The position numbers and the translations under genes were made by a program. A DNA stretch of 64,000 nucleotides. Origin: CBDFKJ01 sp965248805 (GTDB lineage Bacteria > Pseudomonadota > Alphaproteobacteria > UBA6615). The notes under the pieces were generated by a model. It had not been told where the DNA came from. It saw nothing but the letters and a program-made list of their open reading frames with translations, and did no database searches. Of the stretch, positions 26,259 to 35,549 are shown in pieces; within the stretch, counting starts at the first letter, position 1, and the number at the start of each line of letters is the position of its first letter. The stretch covers positions 1,736,001 through 1,800,000 of the forward strand of contig CBDFKJ010000009.1 of NCBI GenBank assembly GCA_965248805.1. The letters are read 5' to 3'.

Positions 26259-27347
26259 CTATGCCGGGACTGACGCGCTTGCGATCCGTCGGGGTGACGT
26301 GGTCGCCGTCGTGCGGCCTTCGTGCGTGCGCTCAGACCAGCCCGCAGCACGGGTCGGGCAATTGGCCGGCCACTCGCGGCCGGCCGCCAAGGCCGTCCCG
26401 AGCGGCGTGAGCATGCCTTGCCGTTCCGGTACCGGGGCTTCGAGGTAGACCGCACCCAGCGGCCGCGTGCCAACCGGCAGCATCGCCACAACCTCGAACT
26501 CCGGCACGGCCACCACCGCCACGGCGTCGCGGCCGGGCAGGGGCACGAACAGGCGGTCGCCCTGCGGCGTGAACGTGGCGGCAATGGGGTTCGCGTTTTC
26601 GGGCAGCGCGACGCGGCCCTGTATTGCGAGCGCGTCCAGGTCGATGACCGTCACATCGGACGAGCCGCGGCAGATGACCAGGCCGAAGCGACCGTCCGGA
26701 GTGATCTCGCTCGTCAGCGGGTTCGTGCCCAGGCCATCGTCCTGTGCAAAGCGTACCGCCTCGCGCGGACTGTTCGGATCACGCACGTCAATGATTGATT
26801 CGCTTCCCGCGCCGCGGGCGTTTTCGACCAGAAGGTAGTCGCCACGGGGCGAAACCGTCGCCATGAAGGGCTCGAGCGGTTCTTCGCCCCGGCGCTCGAT
26901 CGCGAGGGTCGCGACTTTCGCCAGCGGGTCCACGCTAAAGACGCTGACGGTCTCGCCCAAACGGTCGGGCGTGAAGGCGTAGCTGCCGTCGGCCAGCAGG
27001 TGTCGGCCGTCCGGCGTCAACTCCGTGTAGTTCTGCCGGGACTCAATGGCCACCGCCGCCACCTCGGCGCCGGTGGCGAGGCTTATGCCGGCGATCTTCT
27101 GCGGCACGCCGCCCCAAATGATGTCGCGTGCCGATGCCCATCGGGTCGCCAGGAACGCGAACGAGGCGGACGCAGAAAGCGTGCGCAAGACCTCGAGGGT
27201 GTCGGGGTTGATCAGCGTCATGCTCGGTGGGACATCCTCGCTGCCGCCGTTGGACACGACGATCAAGCGATCCGCACCGGCCTGGGCGAAAGTCGCGCTG
27301 ATCCGGCTCAGCGCCGCCGCGCCAACCCCGGCCCCCATCCACTGCAT
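26259..27347 (-). CDS. beta-propeller (YVTN/YncE-like) protein, exported-type N-terminus
   Basis: 362 residues. After an N-terminal hydrophobic stretch (GAGVGAAALSRISATFAQA) come repeated propeller-blade units: MTLINPDTLEVLRTL, VSVFSVDPLAKVATLAI, VTVIDLDALAIQGRVAL and VAVVAVPEFEVVAMLPVG, with TPDGR-type turns. Cofactor and substrate cannot be assigned. Directly upstream of the ATG the DNA encodes CRRRDF in frame, a twin-arginine motif, but an in-frame TAG precedes it, so the Tat signal may have been cut off by a nonsense change. The last ~50 residues are Arg/Thr/Pro-rich and propeller-free. Confidence 0.65.
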   Translation of the reverse strand: MQWMGAGVGAAALSRISATFAQAGADRLIVVSNGGSEDVPPSMTLINPDTLEVLRTLSASASFAFLATRWASARDIIWGGVPQKIAGISLATGAEVAAVAIESRQNYTELTPDGRHLLADGSYAFTPDRLGETVSVFSVDPLAKVATLAIERRGEEPLEPFMATVSPRGDYLLVENARGAGSESIIDVRDPNSPREAVRFAQDDGLGTNPLTSEITPDGRFGLVICRGSSDVTVIDLDALAIQGRVALPENANPIAATFTPQGDRLFVPLPGRDAVAVVAVPEFEVVAMLPVGTRPLGAVYLEAPVPERQGMLTPLGTALAAGREWPANCPTRAAGWSERTHEGRTTATTSPRRIASASVPA

Positions 27348-27524
27348 GAAGTCTCTACGCCTGCACTATAGCATGAAGGTGCCGCCAGTCGACCCGACGC
27401 CATGCCGACAGCCGTCTGCCTGCCCGCAGCGACACGGAGAATGCGCACTATTTAGCCGCGTTCTTCTATCGCAACCTCCTGGACTGAGGGCACCACGCGG
27501 GGCGTGAGCGGCCGTTGGCCGCGG

Positions 27525-29027
27525 TCAGTTGCCGTCGCCGCGCGACCCTCTGTCGCCGCGCGACTCGCTGTCGCCGTGCGACCCGCTGTCGCCGTGCGAC
27601 CCGAACGGCCGGTTGCCGGGCTGCAGGACGGCGGCCATGGTTGTGTCGCGATTGCGCGGCACCGGCGGCGGCATGGTCTGGCGCACCGGCCGTCCCCAGC
27701 CGGGCGGCGCCACGATCTCGCCATTGCGCGCCACCAACTTGCCGCGCACGAACGTCATCACCGGCAGTCCCCGCACCTCGGTACCCTCATAGGGCGTGAT
27801 CTGAGAGCGCGAGTGTAGACCGCCGGCGCGGATCACATCGCTGCGGCGCATATCGACGATCACGATATCGGCGTCGGCGCCGGCCTGTAACGTGCCTTTG
27901 TGCGGATAAAGGCCCCAAGCCTTCGCGGGGTTGGCGGCGGTGATGCGCGCAAAATGGCTCAGCGATAACCGGCCCTTGGCCACCTGTGTCAGCATCAGGG
28001 GCATCGCGGTCTCGACACCCGGGAACCCGCAGGCGCAATCCCAGATGGTGTCGCCCCGCTTTTCACCGGGCAGGTGCGGTGCATGGTCGCTGGCGAGCAT
28101 GTCTAGGGTGCCGTCCATCAGCGCCTGCCACAACGGCGCCTGATGCGCGCGCTCGCGGACGGGCGGGTTGATGCGCATCAGACCGCCGACCGCCTCCATG
28201 TCCTCCGCTGCGAGAAACAGGAAGTGAGGACATGTCTCCGCAGTCACGTCGACACCGCGCGCTTTGGCGGCGCGTAGGCTCGGCAGATTGTGGCGCGAGT
28301 TTTCGTGCGCGATGTGCAGGCGGCAGCCGGTCCATTCGGCGAAGGCGATGGCGCGGCCCAGCGCCTCGATAGCGCACACTTCCGGGCGCGCTGCCAAATG
28401 GGCCAGCGGATCGCCGCGCCCGGCGGCGCGCAGCTTGCGTTCGCGCCATTCCATGATCGGCGCGTTCTCGGCGTGCACCGTGCAGCGCTTGCCGAGGCCG
28501 GCGATGATCTCGAAGCCCTCCAATATCGCCCCGTCGGGCGGGCACGGCAGATTGCCGGTGGTATTGCCGAGGAACAGCTTGAAGCCGATCACGCCGCCGG
28601 CGGCTAATGGCTCGAGCAGGTGCAGGTTGCCTTCGTCGAGCAGGCCGTAGATGCCGTAGTCGACGAGTGCCTTCTCCGCCGCAGCCTGTTGTTTGATCAG
28701 CAAGGCCTCGGGCGTGGCGGTTGGCGGGTCGGTGTTCGGCATTTCGAATACGGTCGTGACGCCGCCGCAGGCCGCGGCGGCAGTGCCCGTGCCCCAGTCC
28801 TCCTTGTGGATCGGCCCGGGCTCGCGGAAATGGACATGCACGTCGATAGCGCCCGGCAGCACGTGCAGACCATCGGCGTCGACGGTCTCGGCCGCCGGCG
28901 GCATGATCGATGCGTCGCCGATGGCGACAATGCGTTCGCCGTCGATCGCCACCGAGGCGTCGAACTCACCGTCCGGCGTTACCAACGTGCCGCCGTTGAT
29001 CACCAGATCGATTGCAGGCCCCGTCAT
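27525..29027 (-). CDS. dihydroorotase-family amidohydrolase (dihydroorotase/allantoinase-like)
   Basis: 500 residues. Metal ligands are in the expected order: HVHFREPG near residue 63, the carboxylated-Lys candidate in IGFKLFLGN, His in TVHAENAP, His in LHIAHEN, and the catalytic Asp in LASDHAPH. The C-terminal amidohydrolase strand PHKGTLQAGADADIVIVD follows. Members hydrolyse cyclic amides such as dihydroorotate, allantoin or hydantoins; no neighbouring pyrimidine or purine-catabolic gene settles which. The last ~25 residues are a repetitive tail (SHGDSG, SHGDSE, SRGDRG, SRGDGN) beyond the usual domain end. Confidence 0.87.
   Translation of the reverse strand: MTGPAIDLVINGGTLVTPDGEFDASVAIDGERIVAIGDASIMPPAAETVDADGLHVLPGAIDVHVHFREPGPIHKEDWGTGTAAAACGGVTTVFEMPNTDPPTATPEALLIKQQAAAEKALVDYGIYGLLDEGNLHLLEPLAAGGVIGFKLFLGNTTGNLPCPPDGAILEGFEIIAGLGKRCTVHAENAPIMEWRERKLRAAGRGDPLAHLAARPEVCAIEALGRAIAFAEWTGCRLHIAHENSRHNLPSLRAAKARGVDVTAETCPHFLFLAAEDMEAVGGLMRINPPVRERAHQAPLWQALMDGTLDMLASDHAPHLPGEKRGDTIWDCACGFPGVETAMPLMLTQVAKGRLSLSHFARITAANPAKAWGLYPHKGTLQAGADADIVIVDMRRSDVIRAGGLHSRSQITPYEGTEVRGLPVMTFVRGKLVARNGEIVAPPGWGRPVRQTMPPPVPRNRDTTMAAVLQPGNRPFGSHGDSGSHGDSESRGDRGSRGDGN
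27533..27606 (-). repeat. 18-bp tandem repeat in a coding tail (about 4 units)
   Basis: The unit is roughly GTCGCCGTGCGACCCGCT, repeated about four times with few changes. It encodes the six-residue repeats SHGDSG/SHGDSE/SRGDRG/SRGDGN at the C-terminus of the dihydroorotase-family protein. The 18-bp period keeps the frame, so copy-number change would only lengthen or shorten the tail. Confidence 0.8.
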
Positions 29028-29162
29028 CGATCCCTCCGCCCCATCGCGCGTTGCCCAAGCTAGTGATCAAGTCGCCCCCGCACAAACGGCGTTGGCGCGG
29101 ATTGTCGCCACCGGCGCCGGCGCCTATCGTGGGCGCGCGACGGCGACCGATTGGATCATCCG

Positions 29163-30025
29163 ATGCCGGCGCATGCCGACGAGATCGAGGCGATTGAAAT
29201 CGCTGCGCTGGAGGATTTGGTGGCGGCGGCAGACGGGACGGTGCGCGCCGAGTTGAGCATCTCGCCGCGGCGGATTGGCGATGCGTACGTGGTCAGTGCG
29301 GCCGTGCTGCCCACTACGGCGATCGTGATTAATCGCGCGATCGGCCTCGGGCTGGCCGCGCCGGCGTCACACACGACCATAGAGCAGATCGCGGCCCACT
29401 ACAGCGGCGCCGGCGTCGAGCGCTACTTCGTGCACGTCCATCCCGACGCGCAGCCGGCGGCCATCGGGGACTGGCTGGAAGACTGTGGCCTCGCCCGCGC
29501 ACGTGGGTGGGCCAAGTTTACGCGCGGCCGCGACGCTCTCGCGCCGGCGTCTTCGACGCTGGACATCCGCCCCGCCGACGCGTCGGACACACGCGCGTTC
29601 GGACGACGCATTCGACCTCGGCGACGCCGCCGTTAGTTGGTTGGCGGCTTTGGTCGGCCGTGCCGGTTGGCACATCTATGTAAGCTGTGACGGTGACACG
29701 GTCGCGGGCACAGGAGCGCTGTTCGTCAAGAACGGCGTCGGTTGGCTGGATTGGGGCGCCACGGCGCCCGCCTATCGCCGGCGCGGCAGCCAGAGCGCGA
29801 TCTTGCGGCGGCGGGTCGAGGCGGCGCTCGATCTAGGGTGTCACGTTTTGGTGACGGAGACCGGCGAGGCGGCGGCGCCCACACAGCGGGCGCAGTGTTC
29901 GCCAGGATCCGCAATCCGACAGGGTTTGGGAGGAATGCGGGCACGGCTATCAGGGAGTCGCAGGTTTGGGTGTGCCGGACGCAAGCGAATTCGTCGTGGG
30001 TGTGTGAGGGCGCGAGTTCATGCGT
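29163..30025 (+). pseudogene. GNAT-type N-acetyltransferase, frameshifted
   Basis: The first part (29163 to about 29600) runs from MPAHADEIEAIEIAALEDLV through AAHYSGAGVERYFVHVHPDA. The frame then changes near 29600 to FDLGDAAVSWLAALVGRAGW, VAGTGALFVKNGVGWLDWGA and TAPAYRRRGSQSAILRRRVE, the acetyl-CoA-binding motif (RRRGSQ) of GNAT enzymes. After VTETGEAA the conserved pattern is lost again. At least one and probably two frame changes break the gene. The acceptor substrate is unknown. Confidence 0.7.
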
Positions 30026-30066
30026 GATGCCGACTGCGTCGGCTCGGCAACGGGACAGGTAACGAC

Positions 30067-32334
30067 ATGGTTGTGGCTCAGGATTTGGAACGTCCGGTCA
30101 ATGTAGGCTCACCTGTCGCGGCGAACACGACCGTGCCGCCGCCGCAGCAGGAGGAAGACTTCGACTTCGCCAAGCTCGTCGGCATTCTGTGGCGGCAGAA
30201 GTACCTCATTTCGGGAACGATTGTCGTGTTGGCCCTGTTGGTTGTGTTCGCGCTGTCGCAATTGGTGCCGCGGTATACGGCAGAAGCCAAGGTGCTCATC
30301 GATGCACCAAGAGGGCAACTGGTGGACATAGAAGCCGTGTTGTCCGGTTTGCCCGCGGACGCCGGTTCGATCGAAACCGAGATGCAGGTCATCCAGTCAC
30401 GCGGCCTGGCGGAAAAGACCGTGACGGAGTTGCGTCTCGACCAGGATCCCGAGTTCAACGCGGCGCTCCGGGAATCGCGGGGCCTGAGGAACGTCTTTTC
30501 GCGCATTGTTTCCGATGGCCTGTTCCGCACGGCAGCGGTGAACAAGATCGACGACGGTGTCGGCGCCGTGCCGGTGAGCAAGTCCGGCTGGGCGGATGTG
30601 CTGACGGCGTTCGACAGCCGTCTACAAGTGGCTCAAGTCGGCATCTCGCGGGTCATCAGCATCAACTACACGTCGGAGAACCCGCAGACGGCGGCTGCCG
30701 TCGCCAATACGCTCGCTGACTACTATGTGGTGGCACAGCTGGAGGCAAAGTTCGACGCGACCCAGCGCGCCAACGCCTGGCTTGGCGAGCGGCTGGCCGA
30801 GTTGCGTACGCAGGTGGAGCAGTCAGAAACCGCCGTCGAGAATTTCAAGGAGGCCTCGGGCCTCGTGCAGGGCCGCGACTCCACTCTTACCAACCAGCAG
30901 ATCTCGGAGATCAGCACCCAGTTGGTGCTGGCGCGCACGTTGCGCGTGGAGGCCGAAGCGCGGTTGCGACAGGTGGAGGATGTGTTCCGCTCCGGCCGCA
31001 GCGTCGATACCATTATTGAAGTCGTTCAATCGCCGCTGATCCGCAGCCTGCGTGAACAGGAAGTGGAGCTGGAGCGGGAGCTGGCGAGTCTTGGACTGCG
31101 GTTCGGCGAGCGCCATCCGCAGATGATCAATGCCCGGGCCGAAATGGCCGATCTGCGCAGCAGCATCAACGCGGAGATCGACAAGATCGTTCGCAGCCTC
31201 AGCAACGAAGTGGACGTGGCCGGCGCGCGCGAGGCGGCCATGAACGAATCCCTCACGTCCCTGAAGCGGGACCTCGTGGTGCTGAACAAGTCTGAGGTCG
31301 AGTTGCGGGCGCTGGCGCGCGAAGCCGAAGCCAATCGCCGTCTGTTCGACACGTTCCTGAACCGCTCGAAGGAAGTCAGCGCGCAGTCCGATTTTCAGCA
31401 GGCCGATGCCAGCATCATCTCGCGCGCCGATCCGCCGGGGTCGGCTTCATTCCCCAACAAGCCGGTGTTCTTGCTTCTCGGCTTTGCGGCCGCGTTGGGA
31501 CTGGGCGTCATATTCGGCTTTGTCGCCGAGACCATGGACCGCGGTTTCACCGGTTCCGAGCAAATGGAGCGGCAGCTCGGCGTGCCGACGCTGGGTATCG
31601 TGCCAAAGCTGTCGGGTATGCGCCGGTTCGGGATGCGTCCGGAGGCCTATGTGCTGCGCAAACCGACCTCCGGCTTCGGGGAGTCGCTGCAAAGCCTGTA
31701 TATGAGCCTGCTGTTCTCTGACGTCGACCGGCCGCCGAAGACGGTATTGGTGACGTCATCGCTGCCGAAGGAAGGCAAATCGTCGTTGGTGGCGTCGCTG
31801 GCGCGGCTATTGGCTCACAACGGCCAGAGCGTGCTGGTTATCGATTGCGATCTGCGCCTGCCGAATATTCACAAAGTGTTCGGTCTCGATCCGAAGCCGG
31901 GCGTCACCGACTTCGTTCAGGCCAGCACGGCCGTTGAGTATGTCATCAACCAGGATCGGCGTTCGGGCGTGCACGTCATTCCGGCGGGGTCGACGACGAC
32001 GAACCCGAGCAACATCCTGGCCTCTCGTGCGATGCAGCAAATGCTGCAGCAGGTATCGCAGAAATACGACACCGTACTGATCGATTCGCCACCGGTGCTG
32101 GCTGTGTCGGATAGCCGCATCCTGTCCAATTTCGCGGACAAGACCATCTATCTGGTGCGTTGGAAGGAAACCCGACGCGAGATCGTCCGCTCCGGGCTCA
32201 AGCTCCTTTCCGGGGCGGGCGGAGAGGTCGCCGGCACGGTTCTGACCATGACCGATGCCAAGAAGCACGCGCAGTACAGCTTTGGCGATACTGGCAACAC
32301 GCTCGGCCGTCTCACGAAATACTACGTCGATTGA
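30067..32334 (+). CDS. exopolysaccharide tyrosine autokinase (Wzc/GumC-ExoP type)
   Basis: 755 residues. The Wzz-type chain-length domain starts near residue 30 (FAKLVGILWRQKYLISG) with TM1 about 47-67, a long coiled-coil region about 230-430, the GNVR-like return and TM2 at about 470-490 (FLLLGFAAALGLGVIFGFV), then a cytoplasmic BY-kinase domain: Walker A SSLPKEGKSSL near residue 567, Walker A' VLVIDCDLRLP, Walker B VLIDSPPVL. The C-terminal tail ends YSFGDTG...KYYVD with a few Tyr residues as possible autophosphorylation sites. It controls polymer length and export with the Wza-type protein encoded downstream. Confidence 0.93.
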   Translation: MVVAQDLERPVNVGSPVAANTTVPPPQQEEDFDFAKLVGILWRQKYLISGTIVVLALLVVFALSQLVPRYTAEAKVLIDAPRGQLVDIEAVLSGLPADAGSIETEMQVIQSRGLAEKTVTELRLDQDPEFNAALRESRGLRNVFSRIVSDGLFRTAAVNKIDDGVGAVPVSKSGWADVLTAFDSRLQVAQVGISRVISINYTSENPQTAAAVANTLADYYVVAQLEAKFDATQRANAWLGERLAELRTQVEQSETAVENFKEASGLVQGRDSTLTNQQISEISTQLVLARTLRVEAEARLRQVEDVFRSGRSVDTIIEVVQSPLIRSLREQEVELERELASLGLRFGERHPQMINARAEMADLRSSINAEIDKIVRSLSNEVDVAGAREAAMNESLTSLKRDLVVLNKSEVELRALAREAEANRRLFDTFLNRSKEVSAQSDFQQADASIISRADPPGSASFPNKPVFLLLGFAAALGLGVIFGFVAETMDRGFTGSEQMERQLGVPTLGIVPKLSGMRRFGMRPEAYVLRKPTSGFGESLQSLYMSLLFSDVDRPPKTVLVTSSLPKEGKSSLVASLARLLAHNGQSVLVIDCDLRLPNIHKVFGLDPKPGVTDFVQASTAVEYVINQDRRSGVHVIPAGSTTTNPSNILASRAMQQMLQQVSQKYDTVLIDSPPVLAVSDSRILSNFADKTIYLVRWKETRREIVRSGLKLLSGAGGEVAGTVLTMTDAKKHAQYSFGDTGNTLGRLTKYYVD

Positions 32335-32561
32335 AGTCGGCGGCAGCGGTCGGTGTGTTCGGGTGCTCGCCTGCCCGTGCGTTTTCGATCAATCGGCGTG
32401 CGGCCGATTGCGGGCAGCGCGAACGTGCGCGCGCCATTGCGCACAATCGTGCCCGTGGTAATACTCATGCGGCTGCTTGTGCTTGAGGCTGGCGCGTGCC
32501 TCTTCTTTGCGCGATCACCCACGCCTGTTGGAATCTGGCTGCGAAGGTACTCGTGACGTCG

Positions 32562-33149
32562 ATGAATCGGAATAGTTCCCCGAACATCAGCGCCCTGGCG
32601 GCGGTTGCGCTTTTGTTCGTCGCCTGTCAGCCCGTGTCGACGATCCCCGTCGGCCCAGTGACCCCGAACGCGCAAACCTTCCGAGCATCCGACTACGCCG
32701 TACAACCCGGTGACGTAGTGGGCATCAGGGTGTTCGAAAACCCGGAATTGTCCTCGACCTACCGCGTGCCGCCGGAGGGCGTGATCGATCTGCCTTTGAT
32801 CGGTGAAGTCACGATGGCTGGTCAGACCCCACAGGCCATCGAGACCGACGTGACCGAGCGGCTTGGCGACGGTTTCATCGTCGAGCCGCGGGTCAGTATC
32901 GAAGTGGTCGAGTATCGTCCGGTGTTCATTCTGGGCGGTGTTCGCGTTCCCGGCATCGTCTCGTACACGCCGGGAGTGACGGTCCTGGGGGCGGTTGCCG
33001 CGTCGGGCGGACATTCACAATTCGCGGTGCTCAGTCTGCCGCCGAACATCATCCGCGCGAGCGACGCATCGAAGACGAAGGTGCAGGCCAGCATGGCTGA
33101 TCCGGTCAATCCCGGCGACATCATCGAGATCCCCGAACTATTCCGCTGA
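32562..33149 (+). CDS. polysaccharide export outer-membrane lipoprotein (Wza-like)
   Basis: About 195 residues. The lipobox LLFVACQP indicates a lipoprotein with acylated Cys near residue 20. A Poly_export domain follows (YAVQPGDVVGIRVFENPELS, YRVPPEGVIDLPLIGEV), then one SLBB-like segment (EYRPVFILGGVRVPGIVSYT) ending in GDIIEIPEL. The start at 32562 (MNRNSSPN) is chosen because it gives a proper signal peptide; a GTG at 32553 is also possible. It forms the outer-membrane exit channel for the polymer. The 227 bp between it and the kinase gene show no other gene. Confidence 0.9.
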   Translation: MNRNSSPNISALAAVALLFVACQPVSTIPVGPVTPNAQTFRASDYAVQPGDVVGIRVFENPELSSTYRVPPEGVIDLPLIGEVTMAGQTPQAIETDVTERLGDGFIVEPRVSIEVVEYRPVFILGGVRVPGIVSYTPGVTVLGAVAASGGHSQFAVLSLPPNIIRASDASKTKVQASMADPVNPGDIIEIPELFR

Positions 33150-34220
33150 TCGCCGGACCCGGCTTGCGTTCTACGGCAAGAGCCGCCTGATCAGTGCGCG
33201 GCTAGGGTCTGGCCATTCAGCCGGTCCGGCAGCGGCACATCGAGCAGCGACAACACGGTTGGCGCAATGTCGAGCACGCAGGCCTCGCCGCTGTTGGCGC
33301 CGGCGCTGAATTGCGGGCCCATGGCCCATAGGCGCGAATGCGAATTGTGGTCGCCGGTGCGGTCGCCCAGCATCTTGCCTATCGGCATCCTGATCTCGCC
33401 GATACGGTTCGATCGGCAGGCTTCGATCAGGCCGAGGTCATCCCGGAATTCAACCAGCAAGTCCGGCAGATCCGGATGATGCTCGGCGCCATACAAGTCG
33501 TCGGCGCGCAGGATCGTCTTGACGATCTTCTCGCCGCTCCGCGGATGCTCCAGCTCCATGAACGCGGCACTGAGTTCGTCCAGTATGGCCTGCGCCGGCG
33601 CCCCCGGCTCGACCCGGCCGTTGGGATCGCGCCCCTTGAGGTTCAAGCGGATGGCACCGATCGCATTGTTCTGTACCGACGCTGCGCGGGTGTGGGTCGA
33701 TTCCCAGTGATCAAGCAGGCATCCGGATCGATCCTAAATACCGCGCAAGGCGCTGCTGTGGCCGAGACGACGCCGATAGGGATAAAGGCTCTGCGGTGCG
33801 TTGCGCTTGATGGTGGCTTGCACCCGTCGGATAACGCTGTCCTGAGCGCCGTCACCGGCTGTTCCCATGCCCAGGCGTACGACGATCTCTTCCATCAGCT
33901 GCATGCCGCCCGTCAGCGCTCGCATGCCTTGCGGGGCGAATACCAGCACCGTGCAGTCCTCGCCGGCGGCCTCGATCAGCTTGCCGATCGCCTCGTCCGC
34001 GGCGCCGTAAACTGTTCGCATCGCGTCCTTGGAGCGCTGCGGCGCGGCAGGATCGTGCCGGTAGTGCGATGGGTCTTGGAAGTGCCAGAAGTGGTGGCCG
34101 GCGCAGTGCATTTCGGTGATGCCGCAGGCGAACAAGTCCCAGTCGCCCTGCGCCATGACTTCTTGGTACATCGCCGTGCGCCGCCGAACGCCCTCCAGCA
34201 AGTCGTCGAGCAATTCGTTA

Positions 34221-35250
34221 GGCTCAATTCGCAAACCGTAGGCATGGTTTAGCCATCGCCGCTTGGAGACAGGCTCTCGGGGACGGCCGGTCGCCGAGTT
34301 CGATGAGATGGAACCACCTGAGATAGCTGTCGAGGTACTTGGTAGCGATGCCGTGGAAGCCTCGCAGGAAGCCCTTGATCTGGCTGTGGCGGCTGTTGAC
34401 CGTCTGGATGTGCAGGGCGCCGCGGACCCGCTCGCCGGCGGCGCCGTTGATGCTCTCGTGAGGGATGTCGAGCGCCGCCGCGACGGGCGGATAGCAGCGG
34501 TTGGCGTCGGAGACGAGCAAGGCATCGCGGGCGACGACCGGCTCCAGCGCCTCCTTCACGCTGTCTGCGTTGAGAGCGGGCAGGGTATGGCTGAGGGTCG
34601 CGCCGGCTCGGTCGGCGGCGACCAGGACCGGCACCTGCTCGCGCGAGAGGCCGCGTTTGCGGGCCTTGCCGCCGCGCCGGCGCGGCTTGCGGTCCAGCTT
34701 CCGCTCTCCCTTCCGGCTCTCAAGAACGAAGGTCTCGTCGGCCTCGACGATCCCGGCAAGCCGGTCCGGCGCTTGCCGAACCGCCTCCAGAAAGCGGTGG
34801 CGCCAGCGAAACGCCGTGCTCGGCGCAATCCCGCAGCGCTCGGCAGCCTCTCGTATCGTCTCGCCTTCGGCAAGCGACGCGCCGAAGGCCAGCCAGCGCT
34901 CCTTGTGGTGCAGGCCCGACAGCGCCGTGCCGGTGAGCGCGCCGAATGTCTTCCCACAGGCCTTGCAGCGATAAGCGACGCAGACCGCGTGCCTTGCCCC
35001 GCGACACCGCCCCGCCGCCGCCGCAATGAGGACAGCACCGCTCGTCGTCCACGCCCAGTTCGATCGCCGCCAGCGAGGCTGCGCCCTCCGACAGCTCCGA
35101 CAACACCGCCGCGACCTCCTTGCGCTGCGCCGCCGTCAACTCATCAACATGCGAAAACCAGTCGCGAAACCGCTCGCGATCCATCTGCCTGATCTCCCAC
35201 GCCAATCGGGGAACAGTCTACCACTACGCATACGCTTCGCGAATTGAGCC
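34221..35250 (-). mobile_element. IS1595-family element (type b), 1,030 bp, 8-bp TSD
   Basis: Inverted ends GGCTCAATTCGCAAACCGTA and (complement) GGCTCAATTCGCGAAGCGTA. The octamer ATTCGTTA is duplicated at 34213-34220 and 35251-35258, and removing the element plus one octamer restores the host frame (GYNELLDDLLEG). An 8-bp duplication is typical of IS1595. Confidence 0.94.
34224..35205 (-). pseudogene. IS1595-family transposase, single frameshift
   Basis: It starts MAWEIRQMDRERFRDWFSHV with a zinc-ribbon CCPHCGGGG. An extra T near 34970 (CGCTTATCGC) shifts the frame within the second half of the ribbon (YRCKACGKTF in the other frame). The rest follows in that frame: TGTALSGLHHKERWLAFGA, EADETFVLESRKGERKL, DANRCYPPVAAALDIPH and HIQTVNSRHSQIKGFLRGF to a TGA inside the terminal repeat. 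The intact duplications suggest it was active when it landed and decayed afterwards. Confidence 0.85.
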
Positions 35251-35549
35251 ATTCGTTATAGCCGTCGGCGGTCTTGGGATAGCGGTCGCAGCGGCCGAAT
35301 GCCTTGCTAGTTACGGGGTGCTTGCCGTGGTGGCCGCACAGCTGGTCCACGAGGCTGGCCGGTTTTGACGCCAGGCCGAATTCCGGGTCATGCATGCCCC
35401 ATTCCATGACCTGCACGCCGTTGAGCTGCGGGTTCAGTACGCTGTATGGCACGTCCAGGACAGCGACCTTGCGGCCCGAATCGCTGGCGACGCTCCAGTA
35501 GAAGTTGTTCGGATCGACTTCGTCGGCGCGGATTGGCCGGCGCTGGACC

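Noticed and set aside
27533..27606. Short tandem repeats considered as a CRISPR fragment, and RGD in the tail considered as an adhesion motif
   Set aside because: The 18-bp units are contiguous without spacers and lie in a coding tail of a cytosolic-type enzyme; RGD arises by chance from the repeat.
32425..32444. GTGCGC / GCGCAC inverted repeat between the autokinase and wza genes, considered as an operator or attenuator
   Set aside because: A six-base GC stem in GC-rich DNA is expected by chance and no T-run or known motif accompanies it.
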